The notes under the pieces are model-generated. The model saw nothing but the letters and a program-made list of their open reading frames with translations. It ran no database searches and was not told the origin of the DNA. Both the position numbers and the translations under genes were made by a program. A stretch of DNA of 64,000 bases from contig NC_089864.1 in the NCBI RefSeq assembly GCF_036373705.1, positions 492,501 through 556,500 on the forward strand, written 5' to 3'. The DNA is from Amia ocellicauda. Taxonomy: Eukaryota > Chordata > Actinopteri > Amiiformes > Amiidae. Positions 11,996 through 24,699 of this stretch are shown piece by piece; the stretch's first letter is position 1; the number at the start of each line of letters is the position of its first letter.

Positions 11996-12785
11996 CACTA
12001 ATCAGCCATAACATTATGATCACCTGCCTAATATTGTGTAGGTCCCTCTTTGCCGCCAAAACAGCCCTGACCGATCGAGGCATGGACTCCACTAGAGCTC
12101 TCAAGGTGTGCTGTGGTATCTGGCACCAAGATATTAGCAGCAGATCCTTTAAGTCCTGTAAGTGGTGAGGTGGGGCCTCCATGGAATGGACTTGTTTGTC
12201 CAGCACATCCCACAGATGCTCGATTGGATTGAGATCTGAGGAATTTGGAGGCCAAGTCAACACCTTCCTCCATTGCTCCGTGGTCCAGTTCTGATGCTCA
12301 AGTGCCCATTGTAGGCGCTTTCGGCAGTGGACAGGGGTCAGCATGGGCACCCTGACTGGTCTGCGGCTATGCAGCCCCATACGCAACAAACTGCGACACA
12401 CTGTGTGTTCTAACACCTTTCTATCAGAACCAGCATTCACTTCTTCAGCAATTTGAGCTACAGTAGCTCGTCTGTTGGATCGGACCACACGGGCCAGCCT
12501 TCGCTCCCCACGTGCATCAGTGAGCCTTGGTCACCCATGACCTTGTCGCTGGTTCACCGCTTTTCCTTCCTTGGACACTTTTGATAGGTACTGACCACTG
12601 CAGACTGGGAACACCGCACAAGAGCTGCAGTTCTGGAGATGCTCTAACCCAGTTGTCTAGCCATCACAATGGTGCCCTTGTCAAAGTCACTCAGATCCTT
12701 ACGCTGCCCATTTTTCCTGCTTCTAACACATCAACTTTGAGGACAAAATGTTCACTTGCTGCCTAATATATCCCATCCACTGATA
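11996..12785 (-). mobile_element. Tc1/mariner element with internally deleted transposase
   Basis: The - strand frame at 11985-12488 reads a Tc1 N-terminal/HTH part (RRATVAQIAEEVN, RMGLHSRRPVRVPML, WALEHQNWTTEQWRKV) and jumps directly to the catalytic end (WPPNSSDLNPIEHLWDV). The central block with the first two catalytic Asp residues is missing. Both ends abut (TA)n, the usual target. The TIRs are imperfect by eye. The element is non-autonomous. Confidence 0.75.
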
Positions 12786-12832
12786 TATATATATATATAT
12801 ATAGATATATATATATATATATATATATATAC
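12782..12832. repeat. (TA)n microsatellite
   Basis: An AT dinucleotide run with one interruption, at the edge of the Tc1 element. Confidence 0.95.
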
Positions 12833-12964
12833 TATTATTTCCCGGAGTGGTATCCCCGAATGGAATCAGAGAAGAACGATCAGAGAATGTATGCATAAGG
12901 TGATTAATAAGTATTTTACACAACTTCATATTTTTCAGCTGTGTGGGTCTGTGTGAGAGAGCAT

Positions 12965-13290
12965 TTCATATTATTTTTATTTATTTGTTTATTTGTTTAT
13001 TTGTTTATTTATTTATTAGCAGACACCCTTTTCTTACACAATGTAAGAGCATTTGAAAAGTTCAATAATACAGTATACAATTACAGATCAAAACAATACA
13101 ATTTCAAGTTCAAAATTACACAAGTGCATATAGGCAAATATACAGTTTATACAAAATACAAGTCCTACGTGTGTGTGCATTTCATATGTGTGTGTGAGTG
13201 TTTCAAGTATGTGTGTGAACATTTCATATCTGTGTGTGTCAGCATTTCATGTGTGTGTGTGCGAGTGTTTCATATGTGTGTGCACAAAAA
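12965..13290. repeat. L2-type tail plus (GT)-rich minisatellite
   Basis: 12965-13140 carries a TTTG/TTTA repeat, then TTAGCAGACACCCTTTTCTTA, an L2-type tail in - orientation. 13170-13290 is a tandem array of about 30-bp units with GTGTGTGTG and TTTCATAT. Confidence 0.55.
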
Positions 13291-13481
13291 GTTTTAATTA
13301 TTTCCTAAACGGCCCCTCATAGCAGTGGGGGAAATGCATACTGCCCTTGGTTAAGGCTAGATTGGACTAAGTTATACAAGCTACTAAGCTATAATGTATT
13401 TGTATGCATTTAGCAATTATCTCTGCTGAGAAACTCATAGAGACTTGTAGAGTAGATATGACTCCCTCTCAAGTCTGTGGC

Positions 13482-13757
13482 TCAGAAGTCTGTATTCCTG
13501 CTCTGACATCTCCTGTATAATAGGCTGTACGCTGCCTCTGTGTGCTGATTTTGTGTGACTGAAGGAGGTGTTAGGCTACTTAATGTGTCATTAGTGTCTT
13601 CAGTGCTAAACTGATACCAGTTACTGTTCAAACATCTTCGCTTGGGTCCAAACACAGTGAAATGGTGGGCATCTAACTCTGCTGGAGTGGGACACTCTCT
13701 CATATATTCATCTCCTGCCAGTCGAGCTTTTTGCAAGATTAAACTGGTCTCTGTTTC
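13482..13757 (-). other. Possible isolated exon or pseudo-exon, unrecognised
   Basis: On the - strand an acceptor-like TTTTTTATTTAG leads into an open frame (ETETSLILQKARLAGDEYMR and on to RRCQSRNTDF, then stop). Its composition is less AT-rich than its neighbours. I do not recognise the family, and no partner exons are seen. It could equally be chance. Confidence 0.2.
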
Positions 13758-13859
13758 TAAATAAAAAATACATTTCAAAATGGTGTGCGTACTGTTTTGT
13801 ACAACTATAGGATCAATCAGGTAAATACATATTACTGCAAATGAGCTTTTCACACTCTC

Positions 13860-15250
13860 ACTTTATTACTAAAGCATTGATTTGGTCTTGTTGTACTATT
13901 TCTGTTTTAATTGTGTCACCAATAATCTCCACCTCCTACCTGTCTGACTCTCACTGGTGCTGCTGACACTGCAGCTTCACAGAGACTTCAGTCACAGGGG
14001 CTTTCAAACAACATGGATGTGCTGCTCTGCATCCTGGCTCAACACACTCATTGATCTGAAGAGAAAAGGGTCTCAAACAACAACAATAATAATAAAGATC
14101 AGAGTCACATCTACATGTAAAAGATCTCCACAGAGTGTACAGTTAGTTGTTTTTTGATAAATATATGCAAGTATAAAACACTAAGACTATCAGGGTTAGA
14201 CATCAATCTGCTGATTGGTCAGATGTCCATCCAATGGTCTGTAACTGATCTGCATATTTCCAGATGTACAATCAACCAGCCCTCCAGCTGAGATGAGAGA
14301 CCTGTCCTGCCGTGTGTCCTGGTGTCAGGTTCTCAGTTTGATCGTACCCAAGTTCACCGCCAGATGCCACTCTTGTCCTTGTCCTTTCGTTTTGTTCTGG
14401 GCTCTCCTTATCATTGAATTATCATCCCCATCAAATGGAATAATCACCTGCCTCTGTCTCCTGTCTCCCTGTCCCCCAGTCTGTGTATATATACCCTGTC
14501 CAGCCACTCTTCCAGTGCGAAGTCTCGTTTGCATCTCGTGCAACAGTCCAAGCCTTATTCTAATATTTATTGCCTTCCTTGTATTCATGACCTTTTGCAT
14601 TTTCTCCCGCTGACGACTCCTGGATCCCCTGTCTTGTTCTGACTGACCCTTCACTATTATTTGACCTCACCTTTGTCTCGCCGCTCATCCGCACCTGCGT
14701 CCTGCACATCAGTCTACAGTCCTGAGTTACACCTGGACAGACTCTCACCTCCTTGACAATAGCTGACACTTAACGATAACGAGAAGGGTTAGCCACAGGG
14801 GTTTACTACATTTTCACAGACAGGATGGCTCCAAGGAAAACACAGAAACAGAGTTATTTCATTAAAAATCCATCCCAGGATGTAATTTCTGTTACTTCAT
14901 AACAGAATGGTATGACTAGATGCATGATGAGAGAGGGAAGTCCAGGAGTCAGACAACTGCCAGGTGCCACGCAATTGCTAAAAAGAAGATTATAAAAAGT
15001 TACATTCAAATCAATGGGGTGCCACACGATAAACCTGTCAATGTTCTCCCCGCCACTGTGTTTGACCCGTGGTGATAATATGTGGTATGAAACGGTCGAG
15101 TCCAGCCAGTCGATTCGTAACCAGTGTATTGCAGTGCCAGGCCAATGTGAACACAAGCAGGGTCCCTGCCTGTGGCTCCTCCCTGTGGCTCCTCTGTCTG
15201 GCTCTGGCACAGAGCCCTGTCACAGCTGGATTTAGATGGCTAATGTGCGG
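13860..15250. other. Repeat-like non-coding DNA
   Basis: 14290-14790 is a GC-richer block resembling a retroelement LTR/UTR (TATATATACCCTG near 14485), without identifiable ends. I see no gene. Confidence 0.3.
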
Positions 15251-15257
15251 GGCAACC

Positions 15258-15400
15258 CTCTGGATTAGTGTTAGGGCTAATCGGTCTGGACTCTTAGCTG
15301 GAAGGTTCTGGGTTCCAATCCTGGGTAGGGCAGTGCTGTGAAATACACAGCTGTATAAATGGGTGCAAATGTAAGTCACCCTGGATGAATGTAATGTGTG
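15258..15400 (+). repeat. tRNA-SINE with L2-like 3' tail
   Basis: A tRNA-like head has B box GGTTCCAATCC near 15309, followed by a body and the tail GTAAGTCACCCTGGATGAATG at 15372-15392. This tail is the same motif as the 3' end of the L2 LINE at 6414, consistent with a SINE mobilised by L2 machinery. Confidence 0.6.
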
Positions 15401-15637
15401 CAGTAGCTGTGTCCACTGATCTCCACAGGATGGTGCTCAAACACAGTCATTTCCACAAGCCCTGCACTATGTTTGCTAATGTTTCTAAAAGCTGAGTGCA
15501 GTTCATTCATCTTTTCACCAGGGGTCCACCCCTCTTTCTCATACACTTATATTACAATAAAATCACTTTCCCACCCAATTCTATGATTCATTTAGTTCAG
15601 TAAATATTGTACATGAACTATACCTGATTATGATGTT

Positions 15638-15860
15638 GTGACAAAGCTCCCTGAGGAGGTGTGTCACCAGGAAAGTTTTAGGAATAACGCAACAGTGACT
15701 GTCCCAGGCCAGAGGGGTGCCAACATCATAATGTGTGCAGCAATAACCGCTGATGGATTGCTGTTACATAAACCGCTAATTGGGCCATACAATGCAGAGC
15801 TCCTCATTTCAGTCCTAGATGAGCTCTATGGAAGGATTGTGTCAGGTGAGGAAAGAAGAC
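15638..15860 (+). pseudogene. DDE transposase fragment (DDE_3/IS630-like family)
   Basis: The frame reads VPGQRGANIIMCAAITADGLLLHKPLIGPYNAELLISVLDELY, matching the catalytic-core block of a fish DDE_3-type transposase (pattern 'GANI.MCAAIS..G.L......GPYN'). Only about 75 residues remain. A fragment of what looks like the same family, from the C-terminal side, lies at 39990-40330. Confidence 0.6.
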
Positions 15861-16349
15861 AAGAGGGCAAGTGAGGTGAAATATGCCAACCTTTGTACTT
15901 GTATGGGACAATGTGGCATTTCACCAGTCCCTTGCAGCCACAGAGTGGTTTGCAGCCCATTGCAGGATGGTGTCACTTTTACTTGTATCCAATTGTTAAA
16001 AATGTAAATTAAAATGCATCTTTAAACCATCAATGGTAAATAAAATGGTAAAAGTGAGTTTTACGTACAATAACAATAAGAGCATTGTTTCAACAAAAAG
16101 CAGAAGACCCTGTAGCCCTGAAGACAATGATACAGAGACACTGGTTAGTGCACACATTGTGTGCTTCTTTTTTTAGATCAGAGGTCTCAAACTCAGTCCC
16201 TGGAGTGCCACAGTGTCTGCTGGGTTTCGTTTCAGTCCAGCTCTTGGCTCCTTAGTGATTTACTTTTCTGTGTTTGTCATTTGAGAGAATTGTGGGATGG
16301 AGAGAGTGATTTTATTAATAAAATTGTCCCGTGTTTGAGAGTATTTGTC

Positions 16350-16602
16350 TTAGGTCAGGAGCAAGTTAATCTCTGTCTTGACCTCTCCAGTCTCACAGTG
16401 ACCACAGAGCCTGTTCTCCCTGGCCAGTCATTGGTCCCGGTGTGGACCAGGATGGTGCGGGAGGTCCCCAGGGTGGGTCGGGTCACCAGCTGCAGGGCTC
16501 TTGCTGTGTCAGTGGCTGCAGGGCTCTTTTGGGGGCAGTGCATGTGGCAGGGATGGGGGCGATACTTGTGACGGGGAATGGGGCAGTGCATGTGGCGGGG
16601 GC

Positions 16603-16642
<40 letters not shown>

Positions 16643-17160
16643 GGGCGTGCTGCCGGGGTAGTGTGTGTGTGTGTGGGGGGGACGTTAGTATGGGTCAGTG
16701 TGTGTGCTCTGGCTGGTGTGGTGTAGCTGCTCTCTCAGGCCCTGCAGTTCTTTGGTGAGGGTCCTCTCTCTGCGCTGCTGCTTCTCTCTCGCTGCGCTCA
16801 GCTCGCCCCTCAGGGTCTGGTTCTCCTGCTGCAGTCCTGTCAGTTCAGCTCTCAGCTCGCTGACCGCAGCTCTGCTCTCCTTCTTCCTCCTTTAGAGTGA
16901 GAAAACACTCCGCAAAATAGCCCAGGCTGTCCTCTGTGCCGTGGATCAGTAAAGTCCTGCCGTGGTACACATTTGGTACACATGGCTCTGAATCCTCTAC
17001 GATCTGTCTGCCTCTCTTCTTAATGTGGTTGTAAATGCTGCACAGTGCTTTGTGCCAGGCATTAGTGTGCTCTGTGTGGAAAATGAGGTTTGTTTTGACC
17101 CTCTGCTGTTTTGTGAGGTCGTAGTCTGCATACAGACGCTCTGGGTGTTGTTTCATCAGT
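16350..17160 (-). pseudogene. LINE ORF1-like remnant (coiled coil plus SGNH-like motif)
   Basis: Reading the - strand: an N-terminal piece from 17156 (MKQHPERLYADYDLTKQQRV, then KALCSIYNHIKKRGRQ); then 16860-16700 encodes a Leu/Glu/Arg-rich coiled coil (SELRAELTGLQQENQTLRGE); then 16500-16440 encodes TSRTILVHTGTNDWPGR, like the 'HTGTND' block of SGNH/esterase domains found in some LINE ORF1 proteins. The coiled coil and SGNH-like piece are separated by a (GT)n expansion. Broken and certainly not expressed as one protein. Confidence 0.4.
16605..16640. repeat. (GT)n microsatellite
   Basis: A near-perfect GT dinucleotide run. Confidence 0.95.
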
Positions 17161-17806
17161 GCAGACTCCTGTCCTGAGCGTGTTTGACCTCTGTGTGTGG
17201 GACATGTCTGTGCTCAGGGGGCGGGGCTTCGCTCTAGCGTTTGAGTTCAGTTTAGTTTCCATGGTCCTACACTGTTTACTGCCTCGCCGAGATGATGGGG
17301 ATTGCTTATTTTTATATAATGGTATTTTTATAAGCTTACCTTGTCTTTGTCTTCCTGTCTTTTCTTTCTTTCCTTCATTCGTTCTAGCTGTCTTTCTATC
17401 CCCTTTTTCTTGTTTTTCTTCATTATCTGTTGTTAATGTAAGGTGTTTAAAAAATGGTAGTGTAAGGCACTTAACAAATGTATATGTATATGATTGGTGG
17501 GTTTACTTGAATGGGAGGAAAGACTTCATTTCCCATGGTGCTTTGTGGTTGTTCACAGGAACAGTGAATCATATTCTCGTTATGGACCAATCTGTTATAC
17601 ATATGGTTTGAGTGACACCTACTAGTCTAATAGGCAACTGAACGTCCGCCTTTAGCCCGCCTGCACTTCCTGGTACTTAAGAGAACTTTCTGCCTCAAGG
17701 GGGAGTTGACGAGGTGACTGTGGGGATACAAGAGGAAGAAACTGATTGTGCTTGCTGTTTATGTAGGACTTTGTTCTTTTTTTACCTGTGTATATATACA
17801 TATATA

Positions 17807-18700
17807 CAGTTATGTCCATAAATATTTGAACAGTGACACAATTGTCGTCACCATTTTGGCTCCACAATCGATTGGAAAGGAAACAATCAAGATGTGTTTT
17901 AATTGTAGACTTTCATCTTTAATTTGAGGGTGTAGGAATTACACCCATTTTTATATGTGTTCCCCCCAGTTTTAGGGGCTCAAAAGTATTTGGACAAACT
18001 AACACAATCATGAATTAAATCATGAGTTTCAATACTTGGTTGCAAATCCTTTGCAGTCAATGACTACCTGAAGTCTGAACCCATAGACATCACCAGATGC
18101 TGGGTTTCTTCCCTGGTGATGCTCTACAGGCCTGCACTGCACCTGTCTTTAGTTCCTGCTTTTTCTTTGGGCGTTTTGCCTTCAGTTTTGTCTTCATCAA
18201 GTGAAATGCTGCTCAATTGGATTCAGGTCAGGTGACTGTCTCGGCCTTTGCAGAACATTCCACTTCTTTACTTTAAAAAAGTCTTGGGTTATTTCGCAGT
18301 ATGCTCCAGGTCAGTGTCCATCTGTACTGTGAAGCGCCAGCCAATGAGTTTTCAAGCATTTGGCTGTATCTGAGCAGATAATATAGCCCTGAACACTTCA
18401 GAATTCATCCTGCTGCTTTTGTCAGCAGTCACATCATCAGTAAATACAAGGGAATAAGTTCCCTGGGCAGCCATATATGCCCATGCCATAACATGCTTCA
18501 CAGATGACTTAGTCTGCTTCGGATATTGAGCAGTTCCTTCCCTTCTCCATTCTCATCTCTTCCCATCATTGTGGTACAAGTTGATCTTTGTCTCATCTGT
18601 CCATAGGATATTATTCCAGAACTGTGCAGGGTTCTTTAGATGTTCTTTGGCAAACTCTGATCTGGTGTAATGGCATTGGTATGTATGGCTACCAAGGGAA
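17807..18700 (-). mobile_element. Decayed Tc1-like element
   Basis: The element begins at a (TA)n with CAGTTATGTCCATAAATATT, a familiar fish Tc1 terminus. It continues with degraded transposase-derived sequence in - orientation (18050-18670). No frame longer than a few dozen residues survives, and the right end is not clear. Confidence 0.55.
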
Positions 18701-18900
18701 CTGGTTCCCATGTATTTATTGATGATGTGACTGCTACATTCATGACAGGTGCTTGTACTGGCATATGTTGCCTTATTAACACTGTATTCCAGCGTGGGGT
18801 TACATTAATATCCTTATTTATTTTTCTGCCTTTTCTATTATTTTTTCCTTTGTTGTATTCCTTTCTTTCTTCTCTAGTATTGTATTATATTTGAGCCCTT

Positions 18901-19923
18901 TTGATAATTTTTTTGGTAGGCTTCAGTTTTCTGTTAATTTCCTAATCTATTTTAGTATTTTTGAAACAATTTTCTGGTTTAGATGTTAAATGATATATTA
19001 CGATATTGATCTCCACTATAATTATATAATATTTCATTCAAAATAAAAGCTATTGTTTGTTTTTTAAGAGCTCATTATTTCTGCAACTATGCACTCTAAA
19101 CTTACTCTCTTTCTCTGTTTATCTATGCATGTACAGCTGTGATACAAAGTATGCACATCATTCATTCGAATCTATGTTATCCAGTGATCAATTTAGATCA
19201 TCACCCCTCCCTGTCTCAGCTCAGTGCACTCGGATGGCTTCTCCACAAGTCCCTCTGGACTGGCACACTGTCCCACTGACTCTGGTACTAAAGCCACCTG
19301 TTCCCCAGTCACTGCTGATGAGGGCCGGGGAGAGCGTCTCATTGGCTGCGGCCCAGAGCTCCACTAAACTGCAGTGTGTCCTGCTTCCTGTGCAGATGTA
19401 ACATCTGGTGGAGGTTAGAGTGTCTCAGGGACCTTCCTCTGTAAACCCCCTGCGCTGGAGCCAACTGCACAGCTGCTGCAGGCAGAAGATCAGACAATAG
19501 GGAAGTGTTTGTGGTATGAAGGCACAATGTCTGTCACCTACACAACAAGGCTACCTAACCAATTGTGTTTATCTACAGACCCTCAAAAAGACAGCGTCTC
19601 CAGTCCTTCAGTCAGTGTGCTGTAAAGACAGAGCTGCTGTGTGCTGTAATGTGTTATGAGTCAGAACACCCTAAGAACAGCCAGTTCCTCAAAGAACTTT
19701 AAATGGTTCTTTGGCTTGTCCCCTATATGGAACCTTTATTTAGTTATTTAAAGAAGTATAAATTCAAGTTCTTCAATGAACACTCTATCAATATCAACAA
19801 GAACCAGGGAGTTATTTACAGATCCTTACCTTCTTCTTCATATCCAATTCTTTAGGTTACCTTGATTAAACATTCCCTTATTTTCTCATAATTAATTTAT
19901 ATACATTATGTAATTTATGCAAG

Positions 19924-19979
<56 letters not shown>

Positions 19980-22740
19980 CATAGTGGTGTCCTAGTGCTA
20001 TCACCTATATATAAATATGTATATTATATATACACACATTAATATTTAAATGTACAAGTTTAATACTGAGAGAGAGAAATGTTCACTGACAAGATATGTA
20101 TTCTAAATTTTACATGTATAAACATGCAAACGTTTGTATTTTACACTACACCTCTAAAAAGTATATATTAAAAGCAATGTATTGAGCATTCATACCATCA
20201 GATCATATTTTAACATAAGTTGACTAATATTACTGTAAAAGATTGTGGAATTACATAAGGATTTTATTACATTACACTACTGGCTGAGTTTACATGGATA
20301 TGGAAATCTCTACTTTCCCAATTTATTTAAGGTTGTACAGTTGGATTACAATTACAGGTAATTTCTAGTTAAAATAAACCATTCAAAATCTATAATTCTG
20401 TCATACAACCTTAAATAAGTCATAACAGTACCTTTTATTTTCACCAGCACCTAAACCCAGTCAATGACACCTTTTAGTAATGCATACACCACAGTCTAAC
20501 ATTGTGTACAGTCACTTTAGATTAAAAAGTGTGTGTGTTTGTGTGTGAAATAATTAACATAAGTCTCCAAAATCCACCACAGGGATATTAATTTGAGGGT
20601 ACCTTTCAATAAAATAATTATTCCTTAGGAAAAACTAAGTTTACATGCAATATTTATAGATGTAGAAAAATGTAGCAATTCATAGCCTAAAAGTATAAAG
20701 CAAACAGAAGGAGCAGAAATATTTACAAATGTATTAAAATGCATGCATGCTAAAATATTAAAAACAGGAACTGAAACCAACTAATGTAATGAATGAGTAA
20801 CGTTTTAAGGGCCTACAGTTCTGTGACACTGTACTGTAGAAAAAAGAAACGAAGTATTACATAATTTGTTTGTGACTAACATTTGAAATTAAGTGTACAG
20901 ATCTTCTGAAATATCCAATATGCAGGAACTCTACTTTGAGTTGTCTTTGTGTGCTTAACTGGACAGACATGTTCAAATGCACTCAAGTAAATGTGTATTA
21001 ATAATATACTCAACTCAACCTAATTTGTAAAAAAAACATTATGTAAAAGTATAACCTCAAATAAGTCATAACAGCAGCTCTTATTTTCACCAGCACTTAA
21101 ACACAGTCAATGACACTCTTTAGTCATGCATACATCATTGTCTAACAATTAATGTGTAGTCAGTTTAGATTACAAACTGTGTGAAATAATTTACATCACA
21201 TTGTAACCATTAAGAATGTGTAAATACACTTTTATAAACCAATTTCATGAAAGCAGACCTTTTGATTGATTTTCTTTAAAAACATTTGTTTTACAATATG
21301 ATTTACCTTTTTGTGGTTATTTACCACAAAGAACAGCTAAAAAGATGAAAAAAGCTTTCACTCTCATTACAGAATACCAACTGCAACCAGTTTCCATCCT
21401 CTCCACACTCTGCTGTGAAGCTGTGTTTTCAGATTTCATTTTAGCATATTGTAAACACGAACACAAGTGTTTGTCATTTTGGGTTGACCGTAAATGGCAT
21501 AAAAATGCTCAATGAAGCGTGAAGTATTATGAATATTTTAGACAAATAGACAAAATAAACTGCTAGAAGGCAGCTAACAGCGTACGTTACGTCCATGCGG
21601 CCATTACCATCCTGCGACACTTCCAGTCCGTCAACGTGGATCGATGTAGAGGATTTCTGCTTTGTCCACAGTCTCGAAGCACGATGACCGGTGTAGGTAT
21701 AGAGGGTTTCTAAAGAAAATGTAATTAACTTAATATATCTTTATAGTTTAATATTACTCATCAGTACTTTTGTGATTGATTGAGTGAAGTATTTAAGTTA
21801 ATCAGTCAATGAACTACTTGGGTAGGCACCACCTTTATAAAAGCTCTCGCTTGGTGCTTTAGTTTTGTTTCACATCTTTAGGACTCCACAGGTCTAAATG
21901 CAACATGATTGTTTGCTCCCTCACCCCATTTAGTAGTTCACTGAAGTCCTTTTACTTAAGTGCTATTTTTGTTGGGGGAATGAAAAAAAATGCATATCGC
22001 GTATCGATTTACCTTCTTTGACACCTGCCTGGCCACCATTCTACAACATTTATTTAATGTTTCTAGGAAGCAAATTTAGACATTAAAATAGTAAAACTGC
22101 AATGTGGGTAGTCGCTTAGATGTGGATGTCTTAAATGGCAACTAATACTTAAACTTAAATTTGATTTCCTTTATAAAATAAAACAAAATGAAAATCCATC
22201 AACAAGTTTCTCACCACATCAATTAACACCATCATTCCTAAGCTGCATTCATGTAGCCTGGTTAAACAAAAAAATATATATCAAGAGTAGATATTATAAC
22301 ATCTCTATGAAAGCAAGTAAAACTGATCTGAAAATTGTATTCTAGTTTTTGTTTTTGTTTTTAAAGAGTCTATCATAGTAAATTAGTTCTTACACATGTA
22401 CTGTATGTCACTATATATTATATCATAGCAATATGTAACAAATGTGCAAATACATATACTGTATTTGAAACAAAAAGTAGTTGGTTTTTCATATTGTCGA
22501 GCAATTATCAATTCCATGTGGCAACAGCATTCATGGCACTGACATTTTAAGGTTAATTATGTAATATTGGATTTTCAATACTCTAATAAATTGTACTGTG
22601 CTTCAATTTAATGGCAATGGTAATGGTATTTAATGGAAATGGTAATTTAATAATCAACCAGACAATTGAGAATTTGTTTTAACATATACAAGTTACATAC
22701 ATTTTAAATCCTAAACCAGCCCAGGAACTAAAATAAGAAC
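18901..22740. other. AT-rich intergenic DNA with one old duplication
   Basis: A (TA)n run lies at 19925-19975. A diverged direct duplication of about 150 bp pairs 20402-20560 with 21049-21200 (shared AAATAAGTCATAACAG and ATTTTCACCAGCAC). A GC-richer patch at 19190-19450 has no recognisable coding potential. I see no gene. Confidence 0.4.
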
Positions 22741-22779
22741 ATTTGAGATTTAACCATTTAAACATCATCCTCACACTGG

Positions 22780-24260
22780 TGTATCGTTTGCTGCATCAGG
22801 GACTTCATTGGACTCAAACATTGGACATCAAACTTCCTAAACCACTCGCTCCAAGCAATTCCTTGTCAATGTCAACTCCATACAGTGTTTTCATATCCTG
22901 CAAAAGCTGCAATTGTAAACAAAATGACAGCCTTTCCTTTGCATTCACATGCTCTATTATTGAAATACAAATGTTGATAAGTTCTTAAGCAGTCAGTTAG
23001 TCCTTGAATAATATACTTCACATTAATGAGCTTTTCCTCTCACTTCTGAGAAATGCTATATTTATAATGTGCACTATAAAATTAAAAACAATATGGTAAA
23101 GGCAGTTACCAATTTCGGCACTTGTCACTACAGATACACTAAGGCATCCGTAATTGAAACTTTCTTAAAAATGGTGTGACAATGACGGGCGTCTCTGATC
23201 ATTTGAGGGATGTGTGGACGAGACTTCTGGTGCTCCTCTTTCAAGAATTTCAGGTTGGCCTGAATACAGTGTGTGTCCTCATGGGACCCACAGCTGCTGC
23301 AATGAAAAAGGAAATTTGTATTATTTGATTTAATAGTGTGGTGGTGTAGAACTTCACAGATGTGTATTTACGTTAAAAATAGGTACTTATATTAATGTAG
23401 ATCCTCTAAACATTTAGTTATTAAGAAAATCTTATCCCATGAACACAATGTGAAACTAAAACTGAACACACCATATGACGTGTTCTCTTTATAGGTCCTC
23501 CTGCATTTTCATGTTCTGCCATTCTTGTTTTCCGTCCAGCTGCAGGGTGACTGTATTTTTATTTCATCTGCTGTACTTCAGATAGTGCAAAGACATTTGT
23601 TCCTGTTTAAATTTGTTTTTCAGACTTTCAAGAAGTGTTTCCTCAAAAAACAAAACCAACACAAATACCTTTTACTTTGTGTCCAACAAAACAGCCCATA
23701 CAATATTCAGACCATAGGTATTTTACTTACATATCCAGTTCCACAACCATGGTCTCTTAAAAATGGATACTTTGAGATAACAGCACTCATCACTTCCCTG
23801 TACTGTGTAGCAGTTGGGAATGCCACGCAAAGGAATAAACTGACTACAGAATTTATAACCAGTAACATACAATTAAAAATAGTATTTGATGTAGTTGTAT
23901 ATATTAACATTGCAAATAAAATGCATGTACAGTTTAACAATATATTGTTTGTATATATAGTCAAAGTTCAGTGGTATATTTATTATTAATACACTTGTTC
24001 ATTTACACCTACATTTGCTTAAATTTTTTTTAGACCTTTATATTAAAGACATTTGTAATGTACATGTACATAACATTACCACACATATGCAGTCATGTCA
24101 TCAAATAATGCTCGTGTAATACTGTTCCGATGTGAACTCTTTGATCTCTGTGCAAAAGCAAGATCTTTTCGATTCAAAGCTGCTTGGAGGGCTGGTGGCC
24201 ATTTATGCAGAGTATACAGAGCTGCCATTGCTTTGAGGCTAAAACACAACTGATAGCTTC
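22780..24260 (-). pseudogene. SAMD3-like/transposon-associated ORF remnant
   Basis: Short matching blocks appear in order on the - strand: ALYTLHKWPPALQAALNRKD (about 24240-24150), then NSITRALFDDMTAYV (24130-24080), then FPTATQYREVMSAVISKYPF with LRDHGCGTGY (23830-23730), a Lys-rich segment KEEHQKSRPHIPQMIRDAR (23250-23190), and QDMKTLYGVDIDKELLGASG (22905-22840). This order resembles an uncharacterised fish protein family related to the C-terminal part of SAMD3 that often accompanies large transposon-derived genes. Gaps between blocks could be introns or insertions. The host or transposon status is my inference. Confidence 0.4.
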
Positions 24261-24699
24261 AGGGGTGCCTTTGTCAGTAATTGCGGCTGTATTTATCCTA
24301 CAAAAATGCAATATCGATGACAGATAAAAATCAACAGTATTCTCTGCCAAGAAAAATAATCTTAAAAAAATAATATTTATATTTACTAGACTTTTTAAAA
24401 ATACAATAGTCTACACAATCAGTAAAAAAAAAAAAAAATGCGAGTTAATGAACAGGATAACAACTTTAAAAATAACATTGAAGAAATACCCATTTATTAA
24501 TTTTTTCACCTATTCAAAAATGACATTGATATATTCACTGATTACAAACCATTTAATCTATTTTTACATATTTAAAATGACTGTGACATTAGTTTATTAT
24601 TTGAAAATATAAATATGTATGAAAAGGTAACGTAAAATGAATTAGAAATATTGTATACATTATTTTATTTTATGCAGCAGGGAGAAATCGCTATGTTGT

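Noticed and set aside
12756..12956. Open frames made of Ile-Tyr repeats (also at 32516-32704)
   Set aside because: They are translations of (AT)n microsatellites.
16442..16758. Cys-Val-rich open frames
   Set aside because: They read through a (GT)n run; low-complexity artefact.
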